From Brevundimonas alba (lineage in GTDB: Bacteria; Pseudomonadota; Alphaproteobacteria; Caulobacterales; Caulobacteraceae): a stretch of DNA of 64,000 nt. Numbering within the stretch: position 1 is the first letter of the stretch; each line of letters opens with the position of its first letter. The position numbers and the translations under genes are program-made. The stretch lies in assembly GCF_011927945.1 (NCBI RefSeq), contig NZ_JAATJM010000002.1, forward strand, positions 1 through 64,000, read 5' to 3'. Below the pieces are notes generated by a model that saw only the letters and a program-made list of their open reading frames with translations, was not told the DNA's origin and ran no database searches. Shown piece by piece: positions 1 to 8,016 of this stretch.

Positions 1-99
1 CTGATCACCCCGATCGCGATGGAAGAGAAGCTCCGCTTCGCCATCCGCGAAGGCGGCCGCACCGTCGGCGCCGGCGTGGTCTCCAAGATCACGGAATAG
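1..99 (+). CDS. tuf: Elongation factor Tu, C-terminal fragment (cut by window edge)
   Basis: The reading frame open at base 1 ends in a TAG at 97-99. Its 32 residues contain the conserved EF-Tu C-terminal pattern with [20 protein letters not shown] followed by a short KITE tail, which belongs to the last beta-barrel domain. EF-Tu is the GTPase that delivers aminoacyl-tRNA to the ribosome in the cytoplasm. Only the end of the gene is visible. A strong intrinsic terminator follows about 50 bases downstream. A nearby tRNA-Trp, secE and nusG fit the widespread tuf-trnW-secE-nusG order, here interrupted by three genes. Confidence 0.95.
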   Translation: MITPIAMEEKLRFAIREGGRTVGAGVVSKITE

Positions 100-152
100 T
101 CGGCCTCAAGCCGCGAGCCTCCGCGAGGCGAGCATAGGCCAACAAGACAGAG

Positions 153-182
153 CGGCCCCCGGAGCGATCCGGGGGCCGTTTT
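153..182 (+). terminator. Intrinsic terminator of tuf
   Basis: A perfect 10-bp GC-rich stem (153-162 with 169-178) with a six-base loop is followed by four T residues. It lies 53 bases after the tuf stop. On the other strand it lies directly beyond the stop of the convergent amine oxidase gene, so it could serve that gene too, although the minus-strand T-tract is poor. Confidence 0.85.
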
Positions 183-183
183 G

Positions 184-1476
184 CTATGCGAGCACGGCCT
201 GCACGGCCCGCGCCGCGGCCGCGCCGGTGCGGAAGGCGCCGCCGCAGGTCTGGATGAGGCCGCCCGCGAGGGCTTCGCCGGCGAAGAAGATGCGGTCGCC
301 GACGGGGCGGGCGAGGGCTTCGCGGGCGGCGTAGCGGCCGGGGCTGGCGGCGGCGTAGGCACCCCGCGTCCACGGGTTGGAGGCCCAGGGGGTGAGGCCG
401 CCCTTGACGACAGCGGAGGCGGCGCTGGAGCCGAACATCTCGACCAGGCCCTGGGTGGCGAAGTCGACGGCGGCGGCCTCGCCGGCGGCGGACAGCTCCC
501 AGCCCAGATCGCCCCCCACGAAGCCCACCATCAGGTCCGAGGCGAAGGGGAAGCTGAGAAAATACAGGTCGCGACGTCCGCGCCGGGCCAGCAGGACATC
601 GGTGAAGGGCTCCAGCCCGAATCGCTGGTCGCGGATCTGCAGCGGGATCTTGGCCAGCATGCCCATGGGTATGTCGGCCACGGCCTCCTGCGTCGCCGCG
701 GGCAGGTCGGGGGTGAAGCGGATGGCGCCCGAGGCCAGCACCCCTGTGGAGGCGGTGACGATGACGGCGCGGGGGCGGATCGATCCCGCATCGGTCTCCA
801 CCACCGCGCCCGGGCCGTCCCAGCGGATGTGGCGGACCGGGGTGTTCAGCCGCACCGCGAGGCCCCGGCCGCGATGGGCGACGATGGAGCCGTAGCCCTG
901 GGCGCAGAGGAAATTGGGCGCGAGGTCGTCGGCGTTGGCGTAGTCGAAGGTCGACAGCTCATCGAGGTCGACCGCCATGTCGAGCGCGCCGAGATAGTCG
1001 CCCGCCGCCTCGTTCACGGGCGAGGCGACATCGACGACCGTGGATGCCGCCACATCGGCCGGAGCCGCCATGATCGCCTCACTCATCGCCTCCTCGGCTT
1101 CGTTGACGAGATGGGCGGGGGTCGGCTCGGGGCCCAGCCAGACCCGCTCCAGATCGTATTCGTGGGCCTGAAGGGTGAAGCCCTCGGCCCGGGCGTAGGC
1201 GGTGTAGGGATTGTCGTCGGCCTTGTGCAGCCAGGCGCAGCCGACGTCGAAGGGCGAGCCGAAGGTGGCGGTGTCGGTGAAGGCGCGCCCGCCGATCCGG
1301 TCCATGGCTTCGAGGACGAGGACGGACAGACCTGCCGCCTGCGCGGTCAGGGCGGCGGCGATGCCGGCCGAGCCCGCGCCGACGATGACGACATCGGGTT
1401 CGGACGGACGCCTTAGCGCGCCGAGCGTCGCGACGCCGGCCAGTCCCGCCAGGGCGGCCCTTCGGGTCAGCATCAT
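184..1476 (-). CDS. FAD-dependent amine oxidase family protein with twin-arginine-like leader
   Basis: A 430-residue flavoprotein of the monoamine oxidase/polyamine oxidase family, expected to oxidise an amine to an aldehyde with release of hydrogen peroxide. The Rossmann dinucleotide motif GAGSAG sits at residues 33-38 and is followed by the ribose-binding acid and the IGGRA motif near 60. The typical C-terminal FAD motif FAGE lies near residue 400. The start at 1476 was chosen over an upstream ATG because a GGGAGGA ribosome-binding site lies just before it. The protein then begins with MMLTRRAALAGLAG, which resembles a Tat signal, so export to the periplasm is likely. The substrate cannot be read from sequence. 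It sits alone, convergent with tuf. Confidence 0.85.
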   Translation of the reverse strand: MMLTRRAALAGLAGVATLGALRRPSEPDVVIVGAGSAGIAAALTAQAAGLSVLVLEAMDRIGGRAFTDTATFGSPFDVGCAWLHKADDNPYTAYARAEGFTLQAHEYDLERVWLGPEPTPAHLVNEAEEAMSEAIMAAPADVAASTVVDVASPVNEAAGDYLGALDMAVDLDELSTFDYANADDLAPNFLCAQGYGSIVAHRGRGLAVRLNTPVRHIRWDGPGAVVETDAGSIRPRAVIVTASTGVLASGAIRFTPDLPAATQEAVADIPMGMLAKIPLQIRDQRFGLEPFTDVLLARRGRRDLYFLSFPFASDLMVGFVGGDLGWELSAAGEAAAVDFATQGLVEMFGSSAASAVVKGGLTPWASNPWTRGAYAAASPGRYAAREALARPVGDRIFFAGEALAGGLIQTCGGAFRTGAAAARAVQAVLA

Positions 1477-1654
1477 CGGCGCATCCTCCCGGTCGCGACT
1501 GTGCCACGGCCGCGCTTGCGGCGACAGGGTGGGGCTCGGGTTCGCCCGATGGGGGACGAAGGCGGTTAATCCGCAACCGCGAAGCGCGGGCGCTTGCATG
1601 CAACCCCGCGCCGGTCCCTACGTTCGGATCACGGACGTTAGGGATTCAGTAACC

Positions 1655-1786
1655 ATGCGGCGCGCGCTTCGGACCGGACTGTTCATCGGCACCCTGATCG
1701 GGATGTCGGCCTGCGCGGCGCTGGGCCCCAATGACGGCTCCACGACCGGCCCGTACGGCGGCGTAGAGGCCGGGCGCACGCGCTGA
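1655..1786 (+). CDS. Small putative lipoprotein (43 aa)
   Basis: A short frame starting with a positively charged N-terminus (MRRALR), then a hydrophobic stretch and a lipobox-like MSAC with cysteine at residue 20. A 23-residue glycine/threonine-rich tail follows. This is the layout of a tiny lipoprotein like the entericidins, but no family is recognised. There is no clear ribosome-binding site. A GC hairpin at 1805-1821 follows without a T-tract. It fills the space between the divergent amine oxidase and the CNNM gene. It could also be a chance frame. Confidence 0.4.
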   Translation: MRRALRTGLFIGTLIGMSACAALGPNDGSTTGPYGGVEAGRTR

Positions 1787-1877
1787 TCGCGAAAGGCATG
1801 GCGGCGGGGGCAATTCCCCCGTATCATCGGACCTGCGGACGCCGGATGTCGCGCCGCGCTGGTCCCGCCACCTCTGG

Positions 1878-3212
1878 ATGTTAGCCTTCGCCATCGCCGT
1901 CGTACTGCTGCTCGTGGTGCTGAACGGCCTGTTCGCCATGACCGAACTCGCGGTCGTGTCCTCCCGCAAATCCAAGCTTCAGAGCCGGGCCGAACGCGGT
2001 GACCGCGGCGCCCGGGCGGCGCTGCATCTCGCCGAGGATCCGACCCATTTCCTGTCGGCCGTGCAGGTCGGCATCACCCTGATCGGCATCGCCGCGGGCG
2101 CCTATGGTCAGGCCTCGATCGCGGGCGAGCTGACCCGCATTCTGGGCGACGCCTTCCCGGCCCTGGGCCACTGGAACCAGATCATCTCGACCGGGCTGGT
2201 CATCGTCTTCATCACCTATGTGTCGGTGATCGTCGGCGAGCTGGTGCCCAAGCGGCTGGCGCTGATCTTCCCGGAATCGATCGCCTCCAAGATGGCGGCC
2301 CCGATCTCGACGGTGGCGATCGTGCTCAAGCCCTTCGTCGTGGTCCTGACAGCCTCGACCTCGGGCATTCTCAAGATCATGGGCGTCAAGGACCGCGACG
2401 GCTCCGACGTCACCCAGGAAGAAGTCGAGACCATGATCGCCGAGGGCACGGCGTCGGGTTTGATCGAGCCGGAAGAGCAGGAGATGATCGAGGAAATCCT
2501 GCGTCTCGGCGACCGGCCCATCCGGGTGGCCATGACGCCGCGCCACGAAGTGTTCTGGATCGCGCTCGACGACACGGAGGAACAACTGCGGGAGGAAATC
2601 CGCAACTGCCCCTATTCGCGCATCGTGGTGGCGCGCGAGAACGACGTCGATAATCCGCTGGGCGTGGTCCACAAGAAGGACCTGCTGGACAGCCTGCTGG
2701 ACACCGGCGAACTGAACGTCGAACGGCACGTCCAGACCCCCGCCTTCATTCCCCAGTCGACTTCGGTGCTGAAGGCGCTGGAGATACTGAAGGCGTCGAA
2801 GGTGCACATGGCCTTCCTCGTCGACGAATTCGGCGCCTTCGAAGGGGTGTTCACAGCCACCGACCTGCTGGAGATGATCGCCGGCGACTTCGACGAGGGT
2901 CACGACGAGGAAGAGGCCTATATCCGCCAGCGCGAGGACGGCAGCTGGATGGTCGACGGCCAGGCCGACATCGAGGAACTGGCGGATACGCTGGGCGAGG
3001 ACTTCGGCGAGGCCGAGGGATTCCACACCGTCGCCGGTCTGGTCCTGCACCAGCTGTCGCGGGTGCCTGACGAGGGCGAAATCCTGCAGCTGGGCCGTTT
3101 CGAGGTCGAGGTCATCGACATGGACGACCGCCGCATCGACAAGCTGCTGTTCCGCCAGGTGGTCAAGCCGGAAGACGAGGCCAGCGCGGTCGCCGCACAC
3201 CACGACGATTGA
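1878..3212 (+). CDS. CNNM/CBS-domain membrane protein (hemolysin C/TlyC-CorC family)
   Basis: A 444-residue inner-membrane protein of the UPF0053 family, implicated in divalent cation (Mg2+/Co2+) export or tolerance. The first ~190 residues form the CNNM transmembrane domain, including an N-terminal hydrophobic helix and the conserved GELVPK motif. A pair of CBS domains covers about 200-335 and contains VDEFGAFEGVFTATDLLEMI. The C-terminal CorC_HlyC transporter-associated domain covers about 350-430. The name hemolysin is historical; no toxin function is implied. There is no obvious Shine-Dalgarno before the ATG. The gene stands alone before tRNA-Trp. Confidence 0.88.
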   Translation: MLAFAIAVVLLLVVLNGLFAMTELAVVSSRKSKLQSRAERGDRGARAALHLAEDPTHFLSAVQVGITLIGIAAGAYGQASIAGELTRILGDAFPALGHWNQIISTGLVIVFITYVSVIVGELVPKRLALIFPESIASKMAAPISTVAIVLKPFVVVLTASTSGILKIMGVKDRDGSDVTQEEVETMIAEGTASGLIEPEEQEMIEEILRLGDRPIRVAMTPRHEVFWIALDDTEEQLREEIRNCPYSRIVVARENDVDNPLGVVHKKDLLDSLLDTGELNVERHVQTPAFIPQSTSVLKALEILKASKVHMAFLVDEFGAFEGVFTATDLLEMIAGDFDEGHDEEEAYIRQREDGSWMVDGQADIEELADTLGEDFGEAEGFHTVAGLVLHQLSRVPDEGEILQLGRFEVEVIDMDDRRIDKLLFRQVVKPEDEASAVAAHHDD

Positions 3213-3303
3213 CGGTTCCGCCCTTGAAAACCCCGGCGGCGTCGGGCATACGCCCCGGTCTGGCGATCACATCCGCTCCTCGGAGCGTGCTGTCGTTTGC
3301 TCC

Positions 3304-3379
3304 AGGAGTTTAGCTCAGCTGGTAGAGCACCGGTCTCCAAAACCGGGGGTCGTGGGTTCGAGTCCCCCAACTCCTGCCA
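3304..3379 (+). tRNA. tRNA-Trp (anticodon CCA), CCA end encoded
   Basis: The 76-base sequence folds as a cloverleaf. A 7-bp acceptor stem (3304-3310 with AACTCCT near 3369-3375) is followed by a D arm with AGCTGGTAGA. The anticodon stem CCGGT/ACCGG holds the CCA anticodon at 3337-3339. The T loop reads TTCGAGT, and a discriminator G and encoded CCA end the gene. The T stem contains one non-Watson-Crick position. Its place directly before secE-nusG is the conserved location of trnW in many bacteria. Confidence 0.95.
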
Positions 3380-3426
3380 TTTCCCCTGTCGCCGCCGGAT
3401 GGGAGCCCCTATCTGGGGGCGGCAGG

Positions 3427-3432
3427 TATAAT
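3427..3432 (+). promoter_or_regulatory. Possible -10 box for secE-nusG
   Basis: A perfect TATAAT lies 15 bases before the secE start codon. There is no recognisable -35 element at 17 bases upstream, where a short GC hairpin derived from the tRNA trailer sits. If real it would produce a very short leader. Readthrough from the tRNA-Trp promoter is an equally good explanation. Confidence 0.3.
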
Positions 3433-3446
3433 TCTTAGACGGATCC

Positions 3447-3734
3447 ATGATGGCCAAGGCCAAGACCCCCGGGCGCCGCCCGCAGACCGCCCAGCCCGCG
3501 ATCGCCGGGGCCGCCGTCGCGGCTGACGCGCCGAAGAAGCCGCGGGTCACGATCCCCCAGTTCCTCAGCCAGGTTCAGGCCGAGGGCCGCAAGATCGTCT
3601 GGCCGAGCCGCAAGGAAACCTGGATCACCTCGGTCATGGTCTTCATCATGGTCGTGATCGCCGCCGTGTTCTTCTTCGTGGTGGACACCGGCCTGGCCCT
3701 CGCCTCGCGCTTCATCCTGGCCATCGGCCAGTAA
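3447..3734 (+). CDS. secE: Preprotein translocase subunit SecE
   Basis: A 95-residue protein with the SecE core KIVWPSRKET at residues 49-58, followed by one transmembrane helix (about 61-79). SecE clamps SecY in the SecYEG channel in the inner membrane. The single-helix form is the usual one outside the Enterobacteria. A basic, disordered 35-residue N-terminal stretch precedes the core. Two adjacent ATG codons (3447 and 3450) are equally possible starts. nusG follows 11 bases later, as in most bacteria. Confidence 0.95.
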   Translation: MMAKAKTPGRRPQTAQPAIAGAAVAADAPKKPRVTIPQFLSQVQAEGRKIVWPSRKETWITSVMVFIMVVIAAVFFFVVDTGLALASRFILAIGQ

Positions 3735-3745
3735 GAGACCCGCCC

Positions 3746-4324
3746 ATGACCGACGCCGCTCCCGCCAAGCCCGCCGCCAATCCGCGCCACAAGTGGTACA
3801 TCGTCCACGCCTATTCGAACTTCGAGAAGAAGGTCGCGCAGCACCTGACCGATCAGGCGCGCCAGCAGGGCCTCGAGGACTGTTTCTCGGAAATCCTGGT
3901 GCCGACCGAGGACGTCGTCGAGATCCGTCGCGGCCGCAAGGTCAACTCCGAGCGCAAATTCTTCCCCGGCTATGTGCTGGTGAAGATGGAGATGACCGAC
4001 GACGCCTACCACCTGGTCAAGAACACCCCGAAGGTGACGGGCTTCCTCGGCGCCGCCGGCGGCACCAAGCCGCTGCCGGTCTCGGAGCGTGAGGTCCAGA
4101 ACATCATCGGCGCCGTGGAAGAGGGCGTCGAGCGTCCGAAGCCCACGATCCGCTTCGACATCGGCGAGACCGTCAAGGTCATCGACGGCCCGTTCGCCAG
4201 CTTCGACGGTCAGGTCGAGAGCGTCGACGAGGACTCGGCGCGCCTGCGGGTCGCGGTGTCGATCTTCGGCCGCCCCACGCCGGTGGATCTGGAATACAGC
4301 CAGGTGGAGAAGGTCGCGGGCTAG
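3746..4324 (+). CDS. nusG: Transcription termination/antitermination factor NusG
   Basis: A 192-residue protein with the NGN domain (about 16-120, containing KWYIVHAYSNFEKKV and FFPGYVLVKM) and a C-terminal KOW domain (about 140-190, containing ETVKVIDGPFASFDGQVE). NusG binds RNA polymerase and couples it to Rho and to the ribosome. Length and order are normal for the family. It is cotranscribed with secE and is followed by a hairpin terminator that separates it from rplK-rplA. Confidence 0.97.
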   Translation: MTDAAPAKPAANPRHKWYIVHAYSNFEKKVAQHLTDQARQQGLEDCFSEILVPTEDVVEIRRGRKVNSERKFFPGYVLVKMEMTDDAYHLVKNTPKVTGFLGAAGGTKPLPVSEREVQNIIGAVEEGVERPKPTIRFDIGETVKVIDGPFASFDGQVESVDEDSARLRVAVSIFGRPTPVDLEYSQVEKVAG

Positions 4325-4350
4325 GCCAGGCGTCCTCGAGTGTTTCGCGG

Positions 4351-4379
4351 CGGCGGCCTTCGGGCCGCCGTTTGCTTTT
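4351..4379 (+). terminator. Terminator between nusG and rplK
   Basis: An 8-bp perfect GC stem (4351-4358 with 4363-4370) closed by a stable TTCG tetraloop is followed by TTTGCTTTT. It lies 26 bases after the nusG stop and would end or attenuate the secE-nusG transcript. Confidence 0.75.
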
Positions 4380-4398
4380 CGGGCCCTTATCCGCTACA
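4372..4398 (+). promoter_or_regulatory. Possible rplK promoter
   Basis: TTGCTT at 4372-4377 and GCTACA at 4393-4398 are 15 bases apart. This resembles the Caulobacter housekeeping promoter pattern (TTGAC.. and GCTA.A..). The element starts inside the T-tract of the nusG terminator, so terminator and promoter would overlap. It gives rplK-rplA its own start with a leader of roughly 110 bases. Confidence 0.4.
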
Positions 4399-4443
4399 CG
4401 CGCGCCTCGCTCTGAGGAGCGGTGCGGGTTCGCCCGCATAAAT

Positions 4444-4473
4444 CCGTGGGAGGCAGCCATGCCACGACCACGG
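4444..4473 (+). promoter_or_regulatory. Possible structured leader of the rplK-rplA mRNA
   Basis: CCGTGG (4444-4449) can pair with CCACGG (4468-4473), enclosing an AGGCAGCCATGCCACGA-type loop, in the untranslated stretch 46-75 bases before rplK. Ribosomal protein operons are often controlled by L1 or L10 binding to leader RNA structures. Whether this hairpin has that role is inference. Confidence 0.3.
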
Positions 4474-4518
4474 CTCACCGGTCGCGATTAAGTTCGGGGC
4501 CACTGTAAGGAGAGACCA

Positions 4519-4950
4519 ATGGCCAAGAAGATTCTCGGCTACATCAAGCTGCAGGTGCCGGCCGGCAACGCCACGCCGTCACCCCCGATCGGCCCGGCCC
4601 TGGGTCAGCGCGGCGTCAACATCATGGGCTTCGTCAAGGAGTTCAACGCGCGGACCGAGAAGGAAGTGAAGGGCACGCCTCTGCCGACGGTGATCACCGT
4701 CTATCAGGACAAGAGCTTCACCTTCGTCACCAAGACCCCGCCGGCGACCCACTACATCAAGCAGGCCGCGGGCATCACCTCGGGCTCGAAGATGACGGGC
4801 CGCGAAGTGGCCGGCAAGATCAAGCGCAGCCAGCTGCGTGAGATCGCCGAAAAGAAGATGAAGGATCTGAACGCCAACGACCTGGATGCGGCGACCAAGA
4901 TCATCGAAGGCTCGGCTCGCGCCATGGGCCTCAACGTCGTGGAGGGCTAA
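4519..4950 (+). CDS. rplK: 50S ribosomal protein L11
   Basis: A 143-residue protein with the L11 signature near the N-terminus ([20 protein letters not shown]) and the C-terminal rRNA-binding part with [10 protein letters not shown]11 organises the GTPase-associated centre of the 23S rRNA and is needed for stringent-factor activation. A strong AAGGAG site precedes the ATG. rplA follows after 4 bases, so the pair is one transcript. Confidence 0.97.
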   Translation: MAKKILGYIKLQVPAGNATPSPPIGPALGQRGVNIMGFVKEFNARTEKEVKGTPLPTVITVYQDKSFTFVTKTPPATHYIKQAAGITSGSKMTGREVAGKIKRSQLREIAEKKMKDLNANDLDAATKIIEGSARAMGLNVVEG

Positions 4951-4954
4951 GCAC

Positions 4955-5644
4955 ATGGCCAAGCAAACCAAGCGCTTCAAGGCTCGCACCGGCGACACCC
5001 TGGTCAACATGCCGTTCGCCGACGCCATCGCGGCGGTGAAGTCCAACGCCTCGGCCAAGTTCGACGAGTCGATCGAGATCGCCGTCAACCTGGGCGTCGA
5101 TCCCCGTCACGCAGACCAGCAGGTCCGCGGCGTCGTCAACCTGCCGTCGGGCACGGGCCGTGACGTTCGCGTCGCCGTCTTCGCCAAGGACGCCAAGGCC
5201 GACGAAGCCCGCGCGGCCGGCGCCGAATACGTCGGCGCCGAGGATCTGTACGAGCAGATCAACGGCGGCATGATGGACTTCGATCGCGTCATCGCCTCGC
5301 CCGACATGATGGCCCTCGTCGGCCGTCTGGGTAAGGTGCTGGGCCCGCGCGGCCTGATGCCGAACCCGAAGGTCGGCACTGTGACGCCGAACGTCGCGCA
5401 GGCCGTCAAGGACGCCAAGGGCGGCGCCGTCGAGTTCCGCGTCGAGAAGGCGGGCATCGTCCACGCCGGCATCGGCAAGGCCTCGTTCGACCAGGCCGCC
5501 CTGGAAGCCAACGTGAAGGCCTTCGTCGACGCTCTGACGCGCGCCAAGCCGTCGGGCGCCAAGGGCACCTACGTCAAGAAGATCAGCCTGTCGTCGACGA
5601 TGGGCCCGGGCTTCAAGATCGACCCGGCTTCGCTGGGCGCCTGA
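4955..5644 (+). CDS. rplA: 50S ribosomal protein L1
   Basis: A 229-residue protein of normal L1 length with the conserved stretch [20 protein letters not shown] and the earlier [16 protein letters not shown]1 builds the mobile L1 stalk at the E-site and in many bacteria represses its own mRNA. The ATG at 4955, four bases after the rplK stop, gives the family's normal start; longer in-frame starts lie inside rplK. A strong terminator follows directly. rplJ-rplL-rpoB-rpoC do not follow here. Confidence 0.97.
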   Translation: MAKQTKRFKARTGDTLVNMPFADAIAAVKSNASAKFDESIEIAVNLGVDPRHADQQVRGVVNLPSGTGRDVRVAVFAKDAKADEARAAGAEYVGAEDLYEQINGGMMDFDRVIASPDMMALVGRLGKVLGPRGLMPNPKVGTVTPNVAQAVKDAKGGAVEFRVEKAGIVHAGIGKASFDQAALEANVKAFVDALTRAKPSGAKGTYVKKISLSSTMGPGFKIDPASLGA

Positions 5645-5668
5645 TCCCGTCTTCCAGACACGAATGAG

Positions 5669-5700
5669 CGGCGGCGGAGAGCGATCTCCGCCGCCGTTTT
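5669..5700 (+). terminator. Intrinsic terminator of rplK-rplA
   Basis: A perfect 12-bp stem (5669-5680 with 5685-5696) with a GCGA tetraloop and four T residues lies 25 bases after the rplA stop. This is one of the strongest hairpins in the window and closes the ribosomal unit. Confidence 0.9.
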
Positions 5701-5753
5701 CGTTTGCGCGCGTCCGTTTCCGGGGCGAGGGTGGGCCATCGAGGGGAAGGGCC

Positions 5754-6266
5754 ATGCGAATATTCGCCATCATCGCCGCCGTGCTGACGGTTTCCGCCGC
5801 GCCGGTCATGGCGCAGGACGCGCCGGACGCGCCGGATCCGGCCCGTGCGGCCCAGCTCGCCCGCGCCGATCGCTATCTGGCGCTTTCGCAGGGCAGCGGC
5901 CTGACCAAGATCGTCCGGCAGCAGATTGAAGAGGGGTACGGGGAAGGCTCGATCCCCGATGACCAGCGCGTCTGGCTGACCGACAACATGGCCGCGGTCT
6001 ATGAGGACGTGATGGAGCTGGTGATCGCAGAGGTCCGCGACGACGTCGCCGACCAGTTCACGGCCGCCGAGCTGGACGCCCTGATCGCCTTCTACGAGAC
6101 GCCGCTCGGCCGCTCCATCATCAACAAGGAGGCCGAGCTGAGCATGGATATCCAGCAGGCGATGATGCCTCACCTGATGACGCGGATGGCGTCGGTGGGC
6201 GAGAAATTCTGCCTGCGGTTCGACTGTTCGGCGATGGGCGACGCGGCGCAGAAGGATTCGCGCTGA
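5754..6266 (+). CDS. DUF2059 exported protein
   Basis: A 170-residue protein with a clear Sec signal peptide (MRIFAIIAAVLTVSAAPVMA, cleavage before QD). The rest is helical and matches the DUF2059 family by its pattern TAAELDALIAFYETPLGRSI. Its function is unknown; it should act in the periplasm. The ATG at 5754 with a GGGGAAGG site upstream was chosen because the longer frame runs back into the rplA terminator. It stands alone between the ribosomal unit and the phosphate genes. Confidence 0.75.
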   Translation: MRIFAIIAAVLTVSAAPVMAQDAPDAPDPARAAQLARADRYLALSQGSGLTKIVRQQIEEGYGEGSIPDDQRVWLTDNMAAVYEDVMELVIAEVRDDVADQFTAAELDALIAFYETPLGRSIINKEAELSMDIQQAMMPHLMTRMASVGEKFCLRFDCSAMGDAAQKDSR

Positions 6267-6358
6267 GCCAGACCGGCGAACCGTCCGCCTTCTGACGGGT
6301 TGACGCACCCGCGTGGACGCGGGACTGACCGGTCACGGATTCTGCGGGAGATTCGCCG

Positions 6359-7003
6359 ATGCTGGGCTGGTTTCAGGCGCTGCTGCCCAAGGAAGACAAC
6401 TTCTTCCGGCTGTTCGACGCCCATGCGGCGACCCTGATCAAGGGCGCGGAGGCGCTGCGCAAGATGCTCGAGGGCGGCGACGAGGTGCCGCGCTGGTGTC
6501 AGCGGATCGTCGATCACGAGCATGAGGCCGACGCGGTGGCGCGCGAGGTGCTGTTCGCGGTGCGGCGCAGCTTCATCACCCCGTTCGACCGCTCGGACAT
6601 CCGCGGCCTGACCAACTCGCTCGACGACTCTATCGACCAGATGCAGAAGACGGCCAAGGTCATCACCCTGTACGAGATGCGCGACTTCGCCCCGCACATG
6701 CGCCAGCTGGGCGATATCGCGGTGGAGGCGGCGGCGCTGACGGTCGAGGCCGTGGGCCTGCTGCCGGAGATGCGGAAAAACCGCGCGCGGCTGAACGAGC
6801 TGACCGAGCAGATCGCGCGGCTGGAGAGCGACAGCGACGCCCTCTACGACGAGGGCATGAAGGCGCTGTATCAGGCGCACAAGGGCGGCGACGCCATGGC
6901 CTTCATGATCGGCGGCGAGATCTACGACCACCTTGAGAAGGTCGTCGACCGGTTCGAGGACGTGGCCAACCGCATCAGCGGCATCCTGGTCGAGCACCTG
7001 TAG
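6359..7003 (+). CDS. DUF47 (PhoU-like) phosphate transport accessory protein
   Basis: A 214-residue all-helical cytoplasmic protein of the DUF47 family, distantly related to PhoU. It carries the repeated E/D-rich motifs typical of the fold (DHEHEADAVAREV near 58 and GGEIYDHLEKVVDRFEDVANRISGI at the end). These proteins are nearly always encoded directly before a Pit phosphate transporter and are thought to regulate it; that is the arrangement here, with the pit start 11 bases downstream. TTGACGC occurs at 6300-6306 upstream and may be a -35 element, but no clear Pho box was found. Confidence 0.88.
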   Translation: MLGWFQALLPKEDNFFRLFDAHAATLIKGAEALRKMLEGGDEVPRWCQRIVDHEHEADAVAREVLFAVRRSFITPFDRSDIRGLTNSLDDSIDQMQKTAKVITLYEMRDFAPHMRQLGDIAVEAAALTVEAVGLLPEMRKNRARLNELTEQIARLESDSDALYDEGMKALYQAHKGGDAMAFMIGGEIYDHLEKVVDRFEDVANRISGILVEHL

Positions 7004-7014
7004 GAGCGCGCCCC

Positions 7015-8016
7015 ATGGACGGCGCCCTGCTGATCCTGATCTTCCTGATCGCCGTCGCCCTGCTGTTCGATTTTCTGAACGGGCTGCATGACGCCGCCAA
7101 TTCGATCGCCACCATCGTGGCGACGCGGGTGCTGCCGCCGGTCTATGCGGTCGGCTGGGCGGCCTTCTTCAACTTCATCGCCTTTCTGTTCTTCGGCCTG
7201 CACGTCGCCAACACCATCGGCAAGGGGATCATCGATCCGGCGATCATCTCGGATCAGGTGATCTTCGGCGCCCTGATGGGGGCGATCAGCTGGAACGTCA
7301 TCACCTGGCTGGCGGGGATACCGTCCTCGAGCTCGCATGCCCTGATCGGGGGCCTGCTGGGGGCCGGCGTGGCCAAGGCGGGGACCGGGGCGATCGTTGT
7401 CGCCGGGGTGACCAAGACGGTCAGCGCCATCTTCCTGTCGCCGGCCGTGGGCTTCGGCCTCGCGCTGGTGCTGGTGCTGATCGTGTCCTGGGCCTTCGTG
7501 AAGGTGAACCCGGCGACGGCGGACCGGGCGTTCCGACGGATGCAATTCATCTCGGCCTCGGCCTATTCGCTCGGGCATGGCGGCAATGATGCGCAGAAGA
7601 CGATGGGCATCATCGCCGTGCTGCTGTTCTCGCGCGGGATGACCGGCGGCGAGTTCCACGTGCCGTTCTGGGTGGTGATCAGCTGTCAGGCGGCCATCGC
7701 CATGGGCACGCTGTTCGGCGGCTGGCGCATCGTCCACACCATGGGCTCGCGGATCACGCGGCTGAGCCCGCAGCAGGGCTTCTGCGCCGAGACGGGCGGG
7801 GCGATCACCCTGTTCCTGGCGACCGGACTGGGCGTTCCCGTTTCGACGACCCACACCATCACCGGAGCCATCGTCGGCGTCGGCGCGGCCCGGCGGGCCT
7901 CGGCCGTGCGCTGGGGCGTGGCGCGCAGCATCGTCACGGCCTGGTTCATCACCATGCCCGCGGCGGCGGCCATCGGGGCGCTGTTCTACTGGATCGGCGG
8001 AGCCTTCCTGACCTGA
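7015..8016 (+). CDS. pit: Inorganic phosphate transporter, PiT family
   Basis: A 333-residue membrane protein with about ten hydrophobic helices. It carries both halves of the PiT signature: GLHDAANS at residues 23-30 and the inverted-repeat copy GGNDAQK near 188. PiT proteins take up phosphate, usually as a metal-phosphate complex, driven by the proton gradient. It is a low-affinity counterpart to the Pst system encoded 30 kb away. Its stop overlaps the start of the NUDIX gene by one base, so DUF47, Pit and NUDIX look like one translationally coupled operon. Confidence 0.93.
   Translation: MDGALLILIFLIAVALLFDFLNGLHDAANSIATIVATRVLPPVYAVGWAAFFNFIAFLFFGLHVANTIGKGIIDPAIISDQVIFGALMGAISWNVITWLAGIPSSSSHALIGGLLGAGVAKAGTGAIVVAGVTKTVSAIFLSPAVGFGLALVLVLIVSWAFVKVNPATADRAFRRMQFISASAYSLGHGGNDAQKTMGIIAVLLFSRGMTGGEFHVPFWVVISCQAAIAMGTLFGGWRIVHTMGSRITRLSPQQGFCAETGGAITLFLATGLGVPVSTTHTITGAIVGVGAARRASAVRWGVARSIVTAWFITMPAAAAIGALFYWIGGAFLT

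Noticed and set aside
1881..3203. 440-residue minus-strand frame opposite the CNNM gene
   Set aside because: Shadow frame; the plus strand carries the CNNM, CBS and CorC motifs.
1878..3212. Hemolysin or toxin gene
   Set aside because: The hemolysin label for this family is historical; domains point to divalent cation transport.
3361..3379. T-stem mismatch in tRNA-Trp as sign of a pseudogene
   Set aside because: Other stems, the anticodon and the T loop are intact and the locus is the conserved trnW position.
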